From Otis tarda (taxonomy: Eukaryota > Chordata > Aves > Otidiformes > Otididae), in NCBI GenBank assembly GCA_026413225.1, contig CM048557.1, positions 18,826,871 to 18,890,870 of the forward strand: a stretch of DNA of 64,000 bases, read 5' to 3'. Below, in pieces: positions 38,522 to 50,389 of this stretch. Numbering within the stretch: the first letter of the stretch is position 1; every line of letters starts with the position of its first letter. The notes beneath the pieces are model-generated. The model had not been told where the DNA came from, did no database searches, and saw nothing but the letters and a program-made list of their open reading frames with translations. The position numbers were made by a program, and so were the translations under genes.

Positions 38522-39732
38522 ATCATAGAATCATAGAATCATAGAATGGTTAGAGTTGGAAGGGACCTTCAAAGGTCATCTAGTCCAACCCCTCTGCAAG
38601 AAGCAGGGACCTCCCTGACTAGATCAGGTTGCTCAGAGCCTCATCCAGCCTGGCCTTGAACATTTCCAGGGATGGGGCATCCACCACCTCTCTGGGCAAC
38701 CTGTTCCAGTGCTCTACAACTCTCATTGTAAAAAATTTTTTTCTAATATCTAATCTAAACCTACCTCCTTCTAATTTAAAACCATTACCCCTTGTCCTAT
38801 CACAAGAGGCCCTACTGAACAGCTTCTCCCCATCTTTCCTGTAGGCCCCCTTGAGGTATTGGAAGACTGCTATCAGGTCTCCCCGGAGCCTCCTCTTCTC
38901 CAGGCTGAACAGCCCCAACTCTCTCAGCCTGTCCTCATAGGAGAGATGCTCCAGCCCTCTGATCATCTTTGTGGCCCTCCTCTGGACCCTTTCCAACTGG
39001 TCCGTGTCCTTCTTGTGTTGGGGACTCCAGAACTGGACGCAGTACTCCAGGTGGGGTCTCACCAGGGCAGAGTAGAGGGTCAGAATCACCTCCCTCGACC
39101 TGCTGGCCACGCTCCTCTTGATGCAGCCCAGGATGCGGTTGGCCTTCTGGGCCGCAAGGGCGCATTGCCTGCTCATGTTGAGCCTCTCGTCTACCAGCAC
39201 TCCCAAGTCTTTCTCATCAGGGCTGCTCTCAATCCATTCTCTGCCCAGCCTGTATTTGTGCCTGGGATTGCCATGACCCAGGTGCAGGACCTTGCACTTG
39301 GCCTGGTTGAACTTCATGAGGTTGGCACGGGCCCACCTCTCCAGCCTGTCAAGGTCCCTCTGGATGGCATCATTCCCTTCCAGCGAGTCCACGGCACCAC
39401 ACAGCTTGGTGTCATCGGCGAACTTGCTGAGGGTGCACTCTACCCCACTGTCCATGTCGCCGACAAAGATGTTGAACAGGGCTGGGCCCAGCACGGACCC
39501 CTGAGGGACGCCACTGGTGACCGGTCTCCACTTGGACATTGAGCCATTGACCACCACTCTCTGAGTGCGGCCATCCAGCCAACTCCTTATCCACCGAGTG
39601 GTCCATCCATCAAACCCATGCCTCTCTAGTTTGGAGAGAAGGATGTCATGCGGGACAGTGTCAAATGCCTTGCACAAGTCCAGGTAGATGATATCCGTTG
39701 CCCGTCCCTTGTCCACCGATGCTGTTACCCGG
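38522..39732 (-). mobile_element. CR1 LINE, best-preserved copy, 5'-truncated
   Basis: About 1.2 kb. Left edge: three ATTCTATG-type tail units, the palindrome GACCTTCAAAGGTC at 38564-38577, and a 3' UTR of roughly 95 bases. Then ORF2 is unbroken from its stop at 38619 up to the truncation point near 39732, so RT motifs A, B and C, the thumb and the C-terminal domain are all present. The lack of frame damage over 1.1 kb and the clean tail mark it as the youngest CR1 here. It cannot move by itself, because the endonuclease, the RT fingers and ORF1 are absent. Confidence 0.97.
38619..39716 (-). CDS. CR1 ORF2 reverse transcriptase, C-terminal 365 codons open
   Basis: This is the C-terminal part of a CR1 ORF2 polyprotein (AP-endonuclease plus RT), which reverse-transcribes CR1 RNA at a nicked target. 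Visible parts: motif [10 protein letters not shown] with catalytic Asp at residue 13; motif [16 protein letters not shown] (68-82); motif C FADD (99-102) with both Asp present; connection text [14 protein letters not shown]; thumb text [17 protein letters not shown]; and the C-terminal [35 protein letters not shown] and LDEALSNLI before the stop. The first codon is GTG, a valine inside the polyprotein (text [11 protein letters not shown]), not a real start. The full protein would need several hundred more N-terminal residues. No promoter belongs to it. Long plus-strand frames over the same bases (38859-39542) are antisense shadows. Confidence 0.93.
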   Translation of the reverse strand: MDKGRATDIIYLDLCKAFDTVPHDILLSKLERHGFDGWTTRWIRSWLDGRTQRVVVNGSMSKWRPVTSGVPQGSVLGPALFNIFVGDMDSGVECTLSKFADDTKLCGAVDSLEGNDAIQRDLDRLERWARANLMKFNQAKCKVLHLGHGNPRHKYRLGREWIESSPDEKDLGVLVDERLNMSRQCALAAQKANRILGCIKRSVASRSREVILTLYSALVRPHLEYCVQFWSPQHKKDTDQLERVQRRATKMIRGLEHLSYEDRLRELGLFSLEKRRLRGDLIAVFQYLKGAYRKDGEKLFSRASCDRTRGNGFKLEGGRFRLDIRKKFFTMRVVEHWNRLPREVVDAPSLEMFKARLDEALSNLI

Positions 39733-40560
39733 TTGCTGATGACGGTTACTGCCCAATGCTGTGACGGTTGCTGAAAATAAAGAAGACAGTTGAGATACTG
39801 AATTTAAAATCAGGATGCAAAATTTGTGGAGATGTGAGCAAAAAATGGAGATACTAACTTGTATATAGTTTGTTTTTCTCTAACCATTGGTTACAAGGAT
39901 AATTTAGGACTATTACGTCTCCTAAATCAAGTGTATTTTTTACTCTTTCACCACTTGTCATTATAGATTGAATATAGAAGTTGCTGAACAGAACATCACT
40001 AAAGTTTGCTTAATTTTGTATGATGAATAAACCAGGAAACAACAGACCAATGGTTCTGCAATGGTGCAAAAAAATATGGCATTGTGTACATTATGCCAAC
40101 TGTAAACTGTTTATTGTATTATTGTAATGTATGAGACAAGACCTAGAACATACTAAAGAATTGCTATCTATCAGGTATAAGAAATGTTTGTGTTTTAGAT
40201 TGAGTGGCAAATACCTTTGTCCTAAAATCTGCAGTTATACTGTATCTTCTGTGAAGTAGCAGAGAAAAAAAACATTTTAAGCAAAAATTCCAAACCAATG
40301 AGACAATGAAGTATCTTATGCAGTATGGGTATTTTTTTTACCCAACTGATTCTGAGGTCGTATTTTATTTCGTTGATAGATATATATAAACATTTCTATT
40401 TCCAAAAATACTTTTCTTTATAGAATGTTGTTTTATACAAGACAAACTTAGATATTTCCAATTTAAATTAACCTATACTAGAAGATTGTTGCAACTCTCT
40501 TTAGCTGTAGAGAGCTGTAGTTGTTTAATATGTAGTATTACATAATAAATACATACAATA
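39733..40560. other. Unique sequence
   Basis: AT-rich, no gene or element recognised. The junction with the CR1 5' truncation at about 39732-39770 contains two near copies of GACGGTTACTG/GACGGTTGCTG, possibly a short microhomology-mediated join. Confidence 0.45.
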
Positions 40561-40745
40561 AAATCATGTACTATCTTGAGTTGGAAAGGACCTGTAAGGA
40601 CCATCAAGTTCAACTCCCTGCTCCTTGTAGGAGTACCTAAAACTAAACCAGATGACTAAAGGCTTAGTCCAGATGCTCCTTGGGCTCTGACGGGTTTGGT
40701 GCCATGACCACTTCCCTGGGGCACCTGTTGCAGTAACCAACTTCC
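40561..40745 (-). mobile_element. Old CR1 LINE 3' fragment
   Basis: About 185 bp with the CR1 3'-end phrases GAGTTGGAAAGGACC, CATCAAGTTCAACTCC and CCACTTCCCTGGGGCACCTG on the plus strand, matching the 3' UTR and the last ORF2 codons of an older CR1 group. The ATTCTATG tail has decayed to ATCATGTACTATC. Heavily diverged; both ends are approximate. Confidence 0.72.
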
Positions 40746-42209
40746 TTTGATGCATCTTCATCTCATTATGTTTTATGTAGGAATTGTAGTTCTGTTTAAT
40801 AGGATTATTCATGAATTATTGCATCACTTAACACATATTAGTGAAATAGAAAAGTTGTTTAAAATTACTGTAATTCAAGGCCTGAGTCCATCTACACAGG
40901 AGGATTAAAAGAAAAAAGTGTACAATATAGTTTTTGTATGTTAAAATGTTATAACTAATTATTCAGTATCTAGAAATTTGTGCAGGTTTTTAATGAGATT
41001 CAGGACTGTCTCTAAATTCTCTTGATGCATCCTTTTCACAAGCACAAGGTACCAGATCTTTAGTTTGCTGTTACAAGGAGATTCAGTATTTTCTGTCTCT
41101 TTCTGTCACCCTCCTGGTGTGGTCACTTATTTTTGTCTGTCACTGTCCACTGGAACACAAAAAATAGCATCTAAGGCAAAGGATTCTATTTTATGTGAAA
41201 ACAAATGAACAAAAATATCTACATAGTTGCCACAGGTTTTGCAGATAACACAGATGTTTTTCCATGATCCCTTTTCTTAAGGAGAAGTAATGATGCCATC
41301 TACTGGCAGAGGACAGACCGCTTCTGGGATCTGGTACTTTCTTGATAGAGCTTGTGTCTTCTCCTTGTGAGTTACAAATCCTTTTTTTTTGGCTCCCATG
41401 TTTAACTAATTGGTCTTGGTCATAAATACCACACCGAGGCAATTATTTCTGTGTAAGACCCGTGAGTTATGAAGAGTAGAATCAGTAAACCATGTACGCA
41501 GAAACTTTTCCTTCCAAGTACCCATTGGCCTTGTCTTAATAAAGTAGTTTAACAAAACATTAATAATATGATCCTCATTATAACTTAATTAATCAGTGAA
41601 ACAATGTTAATATAATTTTTCTTATGAAAAATGGAATAAATTTATGTGTGTTTGCTGAAAGCAGCGTGATCTTTTTCATTACCACCTAGATAGTAAACTA
41701 AATTTCCAGACTCTTCTAACCTCAGTCAGAGGTGTCAGCAGTAGAGCCAACAGGAAAAGACAACAGGTCCCTCAGACCCTGCTGGTCTTTCTTTTAATGC
41801 CTAGTTCATGAATGAATGCTATAACATACTCTCCAGGAAGGTGTGACTATGTTGCTGCTTTGCAAAGACAGGGACACCAGAACAAGATGCTGATTCAGTG
41901 GCAGTTGTCATGTTCTTCTTTGCTATTGAAATATGTACTCTTTAGATATGCCTGAGCAGTGTCATTGTCTAGAAAGACACAGAAAAAAAAAAAGTTACTG
42001 TCTCTCTGACACTTTTAATATGGCTGATGCCATATCTGGCAGGTTAATCCTAGGGTTCTCTTATTTTAGCTTGGAAGGGCAGTTCACATTCCTCTTCTCA
42101 GTTTCGGGGAAACTTCTTGAGATTTACTCTAGTTCACAGAGACTGTCAGATTTTAAATGTTTTCTCTCAATCACTGTCCCTTTGCAAAATGACTCTGTCT
42201 TTAACTCAT

Positions 42210-42775
42210 TTATTCATCATAAACTTGGATCCGTATTTTAATCCCATTTTTCTTATTTCCGCAGACGCTAGCTGCTATCTCAGTATGACTCCTGGAATTG
42301 CATAAAAAGTTAAAAAACCTGTGAATGCACTGGATGACTGGGTCACCAGAGAAATCTGAAATTCTGTTCATGGTGCTGTACTCACAGATGACCAGGTGAA
42401 GCTGGGAAACATTGAAAGGAAAATTTATAAGAACTGTATTAAAAATAAAATTATTCAGTAGATTAATATTTGTAAACAGCCTTTTCTCCTTATCTGAAAT
42501 ACATTTTATTACAGTCCCATCTGGTTTCCTTGTTTTCTGCCTTCTGAATACAAAGTAAATGATACTGTTCTTCCTCTTTTCAGAAAAGTGCTGATCCTGA
42601 GGAGACAGATGGAGGAAGTTTCCTGTTTTGACATTGCTTAATTTTACAGATTTTATGTAGGTCACAGGATGCTGGTGGTTGAAGGCCCAGGCCTTTTGAA
42701 GGTTATGGGAATGCTTTTTCATGAGTAACCATACAGGGGTCTGAAGAGTGCATGATGTTACACCATTCTCTCTGG
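42210..42775 (-). other. Unexplained open frame with splice-acceptor-like start
   Basis: A 170-codon frame from an ATG at 42722 to a stop at 42210. It stays open upstream to about 42775, where the minus strand reads TTTTTTTTCCAG, a good 3' splice-site context. The text is not low-complexity: AWAFNHQHPVTYIKSVKLSN, FRRQKTRKPDGTVIKCISDK and NVSQLHLVICEYSTMNRISD. No family recognised. For AT-rich DNA this length without a stop is unusual, but over 64 kb in six frames one such frame by chance is possible. A host exon, an old retrocopy or chance cannot be separated here. Confidence 0.25.
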
Positions 42776-42994
42776 AAAAAAAACAGATGTCGATAAAAAC
42801 AGATGTCGATAATCTTCAGCAACTGCAGGATGAAGAAAGGTGCATTTTGATTGGAAGTGGAATGTTTCTCCTTTCTGTAAACAAATGCTATGTCTCAAGC
42901 TAAGGCTATTAAGAAGCTCTTTAATTGTTGTTGAATATCCAATGCTGTGAACTAGAGGAAGCTGTTGCTTTTCATAAGATAGAAATAATCTCAT
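42758..42994 (-). other. Unexplained short open frame in the same cluster
   Basis: A 78-codon frame reading MRLFLSYEKQQLPLVHSIGY and CTFLHPAVAEDYRHLF. It lies just upstream, in transcription sense, of the 42210-42775 frame and in another frame. Not recognised. It is listed because it sits in a run of three minus-strand frames. Confidence 0.12.
42780..42811. repeat. Perfect 16-bp tandem duplication
   Basis: The unit AAAACAGATGTCGATA occurs twice head to tail with no mismatch, next to the splice-acceptor-like T-run of the minus-strand frame. Perfect identity suggests a recent slippage or fill-in duplication. Confidence 0.9.
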
Positions 42995-43302
42995 TTGTAT
43001 GATAAGGTCGTCTTACAGGATGGTGAATGAGAACAGCACAGGTGTCTACAGAGAAAAGATTCTGGCTTCCTGGGGTTTTGGCAATTAAAAGCCAAGTTGT
43101 AGTAAACTCTGCTTAAGTTCAAGGAAGGAGGAGGAAGGAAACATGGTAAGAATTTCCAAAGAACACTCTTTTGTTTAAGCCTATGCTGATACCATTGTAG
43201 CCAGATCTTGAGAGATCTCAGATCTTGGCCTTTGCGTGACTTGCAGGCATTGTTTGAATTTAAAGCTTTCCTCCTTCCCTGTCTCCAGAGAGGAGCAACC
43301 GG

Positions 43303-43647
43303 TTAGGGTTGCTGCAGATGACAGAGCATATCTGGCATTTTTCTAATGAGCAGACTAGTGTTTGAACGAGTGTATACTGGAAAGTATTTGTCAAACCTCC
43401 TGTAGTGGAAACGAGAATTAATGCAGAAACTGAAAGCTAATCCTCCCTGCCGCAAATGGTTGAAACTGGATGAGACTTCCGGTTGCTTCTCTATCTTCTC
43501 ACTTTTGTAACAGCAGGAAGGGAAAGGGGAAGAGGGGACTCCCTGGACACCATTGAGGGACAAAGCTGTCTCCTGCCATTTCATACCTAGGCCCAGGAAG
43601 AAGGTGTATGGTCTTTGAGGTTGGAGGAGAATAACAGGAGGATTCAT
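43303..43647 (-). other. Unexplained open frame
   Basis: A 114-codon frame reading MNPPVILLQPQRPYTFFLGL, QGVPSSPFPSCCYKSEK and FHYRRFDKYFPVYTRSNTS. The text is not repeat-derived and not low-complexity, and no family was recognised. It is in a different frame from the two downstream minus-strand frames. Confidence 0.15.
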
Positions 43648-44470
43648 TAGAGTTGAAGCAGGAAGCTAAAGCATGTAGAGTTAATTTGGATACCCTGAAT
43701 CCTAGGGCAGACTTTTCTGTAACCTAGATTACTTCCTGTAACTTAATTTTATGTTAAGAGCTCTTGTATTAAAACCCAAATCACCTTAATTCTCTGTGTT
43801 TTGGAGAGTTGGTTGTCCTGCAGCCATGTTAAATTTGAGTACTAGGGACTTGGGAAAAATAAGGATAGACCAAAACAGTGATTAAAAACCCTGTCTGTAG
43901 ACTTTTGGTGGTTTGTGTTTTCAATAGGTTAGGCTGACAATACCATGTAACAGTGAACTGATACTGCAGTTGAAATCCTTGCATAGCCTTATTTTCTGGT
44001 GATTACTTTATAATTACTCTTGTTTTGTGATGATTTTCTCACTGTCTCAGCTGGAGGCACAGCTGTTTTGGATTGGTGCTTTTCACTCAGGTTTATTGTT
44101 TGTTTTCCCATTCAAGAAAAGTTAAACTTCTAGAGACACTTACTATTAATTTTCTGAAGGATATGTGACCTTAATGTGAAGTCAAATGGGATTACTTTTA
44201 TGTGTCTGTAGACAGGATCTTTCCAACGGTTAGCAGTGGTAGTATCTATTACACTAGCAAGGAGGTTGAGAACTACAAACTCAGTGAGCATATTCTCTAT
44301 ATTAATCTTTTGTGAAGGACAAATTCTTGTGAGAAACAACCAAAATGTCTTAATATGAATGAAAGACAGTTAAATCATATTACTTATTTTCCTGTTATTT
44401 TATTTTATATCTCATGCCAATGAGATTTTGACCAGACTTTGTTCCTGTTTTGTCTGCGTCTTTCAGAATT

Positions 44471-44765
44471 GTAGAATCATAGAATCATTTAGGTTGGAAA
44501 AGACTCTTAAGAACATGGAGTCCAACCGTTAATCTAGCATTGCCAAGTCCACCACTAAACCATGTCCCTAAGCATCACGTCTACATGACTTTTAAATACC
44601 TCCAAGAGTGGTGACTCAACCACTTCCCTGGGCAGCCTGTTCTGGTACTTGATAACTCTTTTGGTCAATAAGTTTTCCCTAATATCCAACCTGAAACCTC
44701 CTCTGGCGCAACTTGAGGCCATTTCCTCTTGTCCTATTGCCTGTTACATGGGAAAGGAGATCAAT
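44471..44765 (-). mobile_element. Old CR1 LINE fragment, different subfamily
   Basis: About 295 bp: two tail units (ATTCTATGATTCTA on the minus strand), then a 3' UTR with the older text GTCCAACCGTTAATCTAGCA, and ORF2 C-terminal phrases including CCACTTCCCTGGGCAGCCTG and TTTTCCCTAATATCCAACCT on the plus strand. It ends in GTTACATGGGAAAGGAGATC. UTR and linker differ from both the young group and the 40561 copy, indicating a third CR1 lineage. Confidence 0.9.
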
Positions 44766-47700
44766 ACAGAAGCGAATCTATAGCTGACATCAGCAGGGCA
44801 TGTTTAATACGTGGACTCTTTACCTCCTTTTAGAGGACACTATACTCAGTAAAGGCATCCTCAGTCTCATCTGCTTTGCTATAACAGTAGGGGAACTGAT
44901 TATCACTTAAGTACAACATTTTAAAGAGTTCTTTCTTGGCAGGCCAGCAAATAGGCTTATTGTCTTCATTGGAAATACTGTACTTGTTGGAGTATAGTGC
45001 TAAAGAGCTTACAAGGTGAACAGCAACACCCAATTATACTCTATAAAGGTTTGTTGTGATGTTGTAAGATGGCATTAGAAAGCAGAGGATGAACTCTAAA
45101 ATAGTACAGAGAGCTTTAAATGAGATCAGTCCAAAAAGTGCTGCCTGAAATGCTGTGTTGTGCTTGAGGTTTCCAGCAGAAAATTCCTGAAGTGTTATGT
45201 TAATGTACATGCTTCATAATCAGTGACTTTGCATTAAGCTAACTGTCCACATGTCTCATCTCCTTCCTGGCACTATAAATCCAGGAACTAAGTGACCTTG
45301 CATTTGAACTCCCTGAAGATACTGGTATGTTCGGCATGCTCGGAATACACTGAACTCCGCCTAACTGTGCTGAGTCAGACTTAGCCCAACACTGACTCCA
45401 AAAATGTTACTTCAGCCTGAGAACGTTTAAACATAAATTTTGAGGGTGACTTCACCACCAAAATTGTGGGAATGTGGTGGTGGATATCTCTCCATTCCTG
45501 TTGAAGCTAAATAGCTATGAGAAAGTCAGCTAGTAAACCAGAGGGAGCCCTGGTAGGAAAGAGGGAGCCCAATCAGCTGGGAAGTTGAGAGGCCCTGAAC
45601 ACAAAGCTTACATTGTTTTTTCATTCAAAACCTTCCTGGTGATCGTAACATAATGCACAATAACTGCAAGCGTCTAAGTGACTCTGTGAACCTATCAACA
45701 TGGTGATTTATGAAAAATAATCTGAAACAGATTTCTTAGTTTCTATATCAACTTTAATGCACTTCTTAATCATATTAAATATCTATGTTTACAGCTACAC
45801 TTCTCAAATGGTTAAAAGCAATTGTGTCCTACCTGAGTGGGACTTCAGTAGTAGCATAGTTGTGGAACAGTACGATTTACTTTACTCTGTCCCTTTTTTT
45901 GTGAGTATTTATTACATTGCATGTAAACACTCAGAATTTTAATTCTCTACTATACCGTCTCAAGCCAAAATCTGTAGAAGTGTGATTTGAAATTGAAACT
46001 AACAGCTTTTTTTTTTTCAAAAAGTGGTGAAACAAAGTAGTAGAATCAGTGTATGGCTTGTCAAGAGAACTTTTTGTTACCAAAATTGTTATTCCTCCAG
46101 ATGACAAATGCTCTTATTGTGTAAGATGTGAGAAGTTCCAAAATACACTATATTTTTGTTAGGGAGATTTCTACCACAGCTCCTTACATGGCCTGAGATT
46201 TCCAGATTTCTTTTCTTACTGTATTCATCCTGAATCTTTTATAAAGTTTCTCAGCTGTCAGTCTTGGCCACAATAGCTAAACTGCTTTAGATAGATCTAA
46301 GCAAAATATGGCGCTCATTCCTACTTGAGCAAAATAGTTTCTTTTTAAAAATATAAGATTTTTACTGGATTATCTGGAATGTAAAAAAGTTGCTTTTTAC
46401 TCAGTAGCGAGAGTTGCCGTAAGATTAATGAATTAACATTTATATTTAAAATGTTCCCTATATGTAAATGCCATTAACTTTAACATTGAATTAGAAGATC
46501 TTTGACTTGAGGAATATAATTGAATAAGAGGTTATTTAGTGCCTACCACAACAGGTTCATGTTTGGGTGGCCAGATCCATACTACTGCTACAAAATGGGA
46601 GAGCTAGATCTTTAAAAATTCTTTGTCTTGGTCTAAGTCTGTCCCCAACAGATGTAGTTACAATGAACTAGTTAAAAAATGGTGGCAAATCTCCCATAAG
46701 CTTAATAATATAAATTATTTTAAATTAATAACAATAAGGCACATCGATTAAAACATTGGAAAACAAAATATACTTATGCACTTAAATATATTAATAAAAT
46801 GTATTTAAGTGGACAATATATTGTACTATTGAGCCTAAGTGTAGGAACATAAACTAAATAATAATGAGGTTTTCTTTTCACATTTTAAAGTTCTGTTTGT
46901 GGCTCTGTTTTCAATCCAGATGCTTTAACTGTCACTTCATTTCAGTATGATAATTATAACAAAATACACTGTTCAAGAGGATATGTGGCATTTTAACCTA
47001 TGGCCACAGTCAAAACTCATTGACTTGGTCTGTTGCCTACAAACATGACATACTATCACTATGTTATCAAGTATGAGAACGATGTAATTTTATGTCACAG
47101 GAAGAGGCTAACATTCTTAGGAAATAGTAGAATCCTATATTCATACAGTTGTAAAAGGACATTTGTTTACAAAACCGGAACTCTTTTTCCTCACACCAGG
47201 AACTTGCCATAAGTCAAGCCACAATGTGAAAATGGGTACAAACTCCACATGTATGCAATCTCTTAACCTTTTTTTTTTATCAGCTGTGGCAAGCAGCTGT
47301 TGTTAATTCTTCAGCTCCTCCCGGAATGTTTGTTGTTTGTTCCCTTCAGAAACTGGGCAGAGCTTAAATAATGGCTGTCCTTACTGGATGTTTATCTTGG
47401 GCCAGGCAGCTACTTTAATGAGAGTGCTGTTCTTTCTCTATTGTCAAAAGAGTTTTCATTTTCAGTATCTCAGTATTGCAACAGAGTTTTAAGAATTTAC
47501 AACTACTTCTTCAGAACCATCAGCTTCTCTTGTCCTTCCCCAGAGCCAGTCTGAGTTTTCTCTGTACCAAAGTGATCCAATTTAAGAGATGTTTTCCTCC
47601 ACAAAGAGCAATCACTGGCTATTAATGACCTTAATCTTTTGATTGAGAATCCAGTTAATGAACAATAAGTGTGTTATATCCAATAAATTGAAAGTGCATG

Positions 47701-49066
47701 TCTGTGTTGCGATGAATGAAATATCATTCACATCTTGAGTTTCATATTCATCCAGCTTATTACAATACATTTCTGGAAGGCAGAAGTCCTCTATTGAGGA
47801 TAGAGTTACGGCGTTTGGTAAGATAGTTGTACAAGTAGCAGGTTGTATTTGTGAGAATGGAAGAATACTCACTGCATAGACTTGGAAATTATTTTCTAAT
47901 TTTCACTATTCTGAAAATCAATGTATGCACTGAGACATGGTGTGAAGTATCTATTTTTAAATTGAAAAAAATACTTCAGTGCTTAAGGAATGGAATAAAT
48001 GTCTACACTTGGGGGCATAAAGCACCTGCTACAACCACAGAGCTGATATAACACAGTCAGTACCAGTTTGTGATTCTTCACCTTGTCTCATCATAGCTTT
48101 GCTGATGCAAGGTGACCATTGTCAATAATGAAAAATATACAAATTATTGCTGCATTTGATTATTATTTGAGTCAGATGAATGTTTGCCTATAGAAACTAG
48201 AAAGAAAATGGCATGTTCATATGCGTACTACTAAAATTATAGTGAGGTAACCTCAGTACCATTATCTAAGTTGGTTTTCAATTTCTGGCCAAGATCTAAA
48301 AAGGCTCTAAGTCCCATTAACAATTATTAAGATTAATGGATTAATAGTACAGTACTATGCAAACCATGATACCTGTTTCAGGCTTCATGCTTTTGCTTCT
48401 TATGTGCAACCTTTCTCGGTATTTATCTTTTAAACTTTTTTCTAATTATGCTTGCTTTTATGTGTGATCACTAGAAAAGTTGCCATACTTGTGGGGGTTT
48501 CTTTTCAAGCTGAGTGTGCAGAGACTTTACTGTGACTTTAAGATGGCATATAAAAGGAAAAGGCTAAGCTGTAATGACATGCTCTTATTTATTACCCCTT
48601 AAACTCTACTTCCCACTCAATTGTTACTTTAAAAAGTTGAGGTCAGTAAAATGCGCTAGAAGGCATGTGAGACTAATGGTACCAAATGTGAGGGGCCTGG
48701 TCAATCTGTACGTCATATACATGTATAAATACATATATAATGATTGGAGGGCTTTTTTTTTTTTTTCCTAATAATTACTATCCTGTTGTAATTCAGTCAT
48801 CAATGTATTTCCTTCTTTTTTTTGATGAAGGATATTAGATTGTCCCTGACAATCTATTGCAATGCAGGTATTGGCAAAACGTGTATGTTTATTACACACT
48901 AAAGATGGCCATACATTTAAGAAGGGCATAATTATTCAGTGTACAGGCATGATTAACTCATGAATAAGGAAAAATTAGAACTGCAGATAGCTACCAAGGG
49001 AAATTTAACAGTTGTTCACACTTACTCAGAGCCTATGGATATCAAGAAGTGGAATATCATTTATTT
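44766..49066. other. Unique sequence, no gene recognised
   Basis: AT-rich, with T-runs and no recognised element. It holds the minus-strand open frame at 47612-47872, listed separately, and a T14 run at 48753-48766. Confidence 0.5.
47612..47875 (-). other. Unexplained open frame
   Basis: About 88 open codons whose nominal first codon is GTG, reading SILPFSQIQPATCTT, SSIEDFCLPEMYCNKLDEYE and TQDVNDISFIATQT before turning hydrophobic (LLDITHLLFINWIL). The acidic middle looks protein-like, but I recognise no family, and the frame has an upstream stop within about 25 codons. A decayed exon or chance. Confidence 0.15.
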
Positions 49067-50345
49067 CATAGAATCATAGAATAATTTAGGTTGGAAGGGA
49101 CCTTTAAAGGTCATCTAGTCCAACTCTCATGCAAGGAGGAGGAACATCTCCAACCAGGTCAGGTTGCTCAGAGCCTCATCCAACCTGGCCTTGAATATTT
49201 CCAAGGATGGGGCATCTACCATCTCTCTAGGCAACCTCTTCCAGTGTTCTACCACGTGCACCGTGAAAAAAAAATTTCCTGATGTATAATCTGAATCTAC
49301 GTCCTTCTGTTTTAAAACCATTACCCCTCATTCTTCCACAACAGGCCCTACTAAAGAGTGTCTCTCCCCGTCTTTCCTGAAGGCCCCCTTGAGGTATTGG
49401 AAGGCCACTATCAGGTCTCCCCAGAGCCTTCTCTTCTCCAGGCTGAACAGCCCCAACTCTCTCAGCCTGTCCTCATAGGAGAGGTGCTCCAGCTCTGATC
49501 ATCTTCATGGCCCTCCTCTGGACCTTCTCCAACAGATCCATGTCCTTCTTATGTTGGGGGCTCCAGAACTGGACACAGTACTCCAGGTGGGGTCTCACCA
49601 GAGTGGAGTAGAGGGGCAAAATCACCTGCCTTGACCTGCTGGCCACACTCCTCTTGGTGCAGCCCAGGATGCAGTTGACCTGGGCTGCAAGCACGCATTG
49701 CAGCTCACGTGGAGCTTCTCATCCACCAGCACTCCCAAGTCCTTCTCATCAGGGCTGCTCTCAATCCATTCTCTGCCCAGCCTGTATTTGTGCCTGGAAT
49801 TGCCCCAACACATGTGCAGGGCCTTGCACTTGGCCTTGTTGAATTTCATGAGGGTTGCACAGGCCCACTTCTCCAGCCTGTCAAGGTCCCTCTGGAAGGC
49901 ATCCCTTCACTCCAGCATGTCGATCACACTACACAGCGTGTTGTCATCGGTGAACTTGCTGAGATTGCTCTCAATCCCACTGTCCACATTGCCAACAAAG
50001 ATGTTAAACGTTGCCGGTCCCAATACCGACCCCTGAAGAACGCCACTCGTCACTGGTCTCCACCTGGACATTGAGCTGTTGAGCATAGCTCTCTGAGTGC
50101 AGCCATTCAGCCAATTCCTTATTCACAGAGTGGTGCATCCATCAAATCCATGTCTCTCCAGTTTAGAGAGAAGGATGTTGTGTGGGACAGTGTCAAATGC
50201 CTTGCAGAATTCCAGGTAGATGACATCAGTTACTCATCCCTTGTCCACCGATGCTGTAACCCTATAATAGAAGGCCACCAATTTGGTCAGGCATGATTTG
50301 CCCGTAGTGAAACCATGCTGGCTGTCACCAATCATGTCATTGTAT
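49067..50345 (-). mobile_element. CR1 LINE, long copy reaching the RT fingers
   Basis: About 1.28 kb, reaching furthest into RT of the minus-strand copies. From right to left on the plus strand: the fingers text GDSQHGFTTGKSCLTKL and the motif A-proximal TASVDKG (50234-50345); then motif A/B/C regions in broken frames; the thumb and C-terminal pieces (49622-49849, 49473-49694, 49127-49321: [37 protein letters not shown]); the 3' UTR; and the tail. Multiple frame changes make it inactive and clearly older than the 38522 copy, though of a related subfamily. The palindrome is GACCTTTAAAGGTC here. Confidence 0.95.
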
Positions 50346-50369
50346 TCCATGTGCCATGAATTTCGGAAC

Positions 50370-50389
50370 TCCAGAAATTCATTTCTGGA
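50370..50389. repeat. Perfect 9-bp inverted repeat, 2-bp spacer
   Basis: TCCAGAAAT and ATTTCTGGA are separated by TC. The stretch lies about 25 bp outside the 5' truncation of the CR1 copy and contains TTCTGGAA-type inverted GAA/TTC units, as in heat-shock elements. Possible hairpin or factor site; no further support. Confidence 0.5.

Larger units (their letters stand above)
40746..44470. other. Unique sequence with a minus-strand open-frame cluster
   Basis: No mobile element recognised. It contains three minus-strand open frames within 1.45 kb (42210-42775, 42758-42994, 43303-43647), described separately, and a 16-bp tandem duplication at 42780-42811. Confidence 0.45.

Noticed and set aside
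38859-39542. Plus-strand open frame of 227 codons
   Set aside because: It is exactly antisense to the CR1 RT frame. Related antisense frames appear over other CR1 copies (for example 49709-50074), as expected from the codon make-up of CR1.
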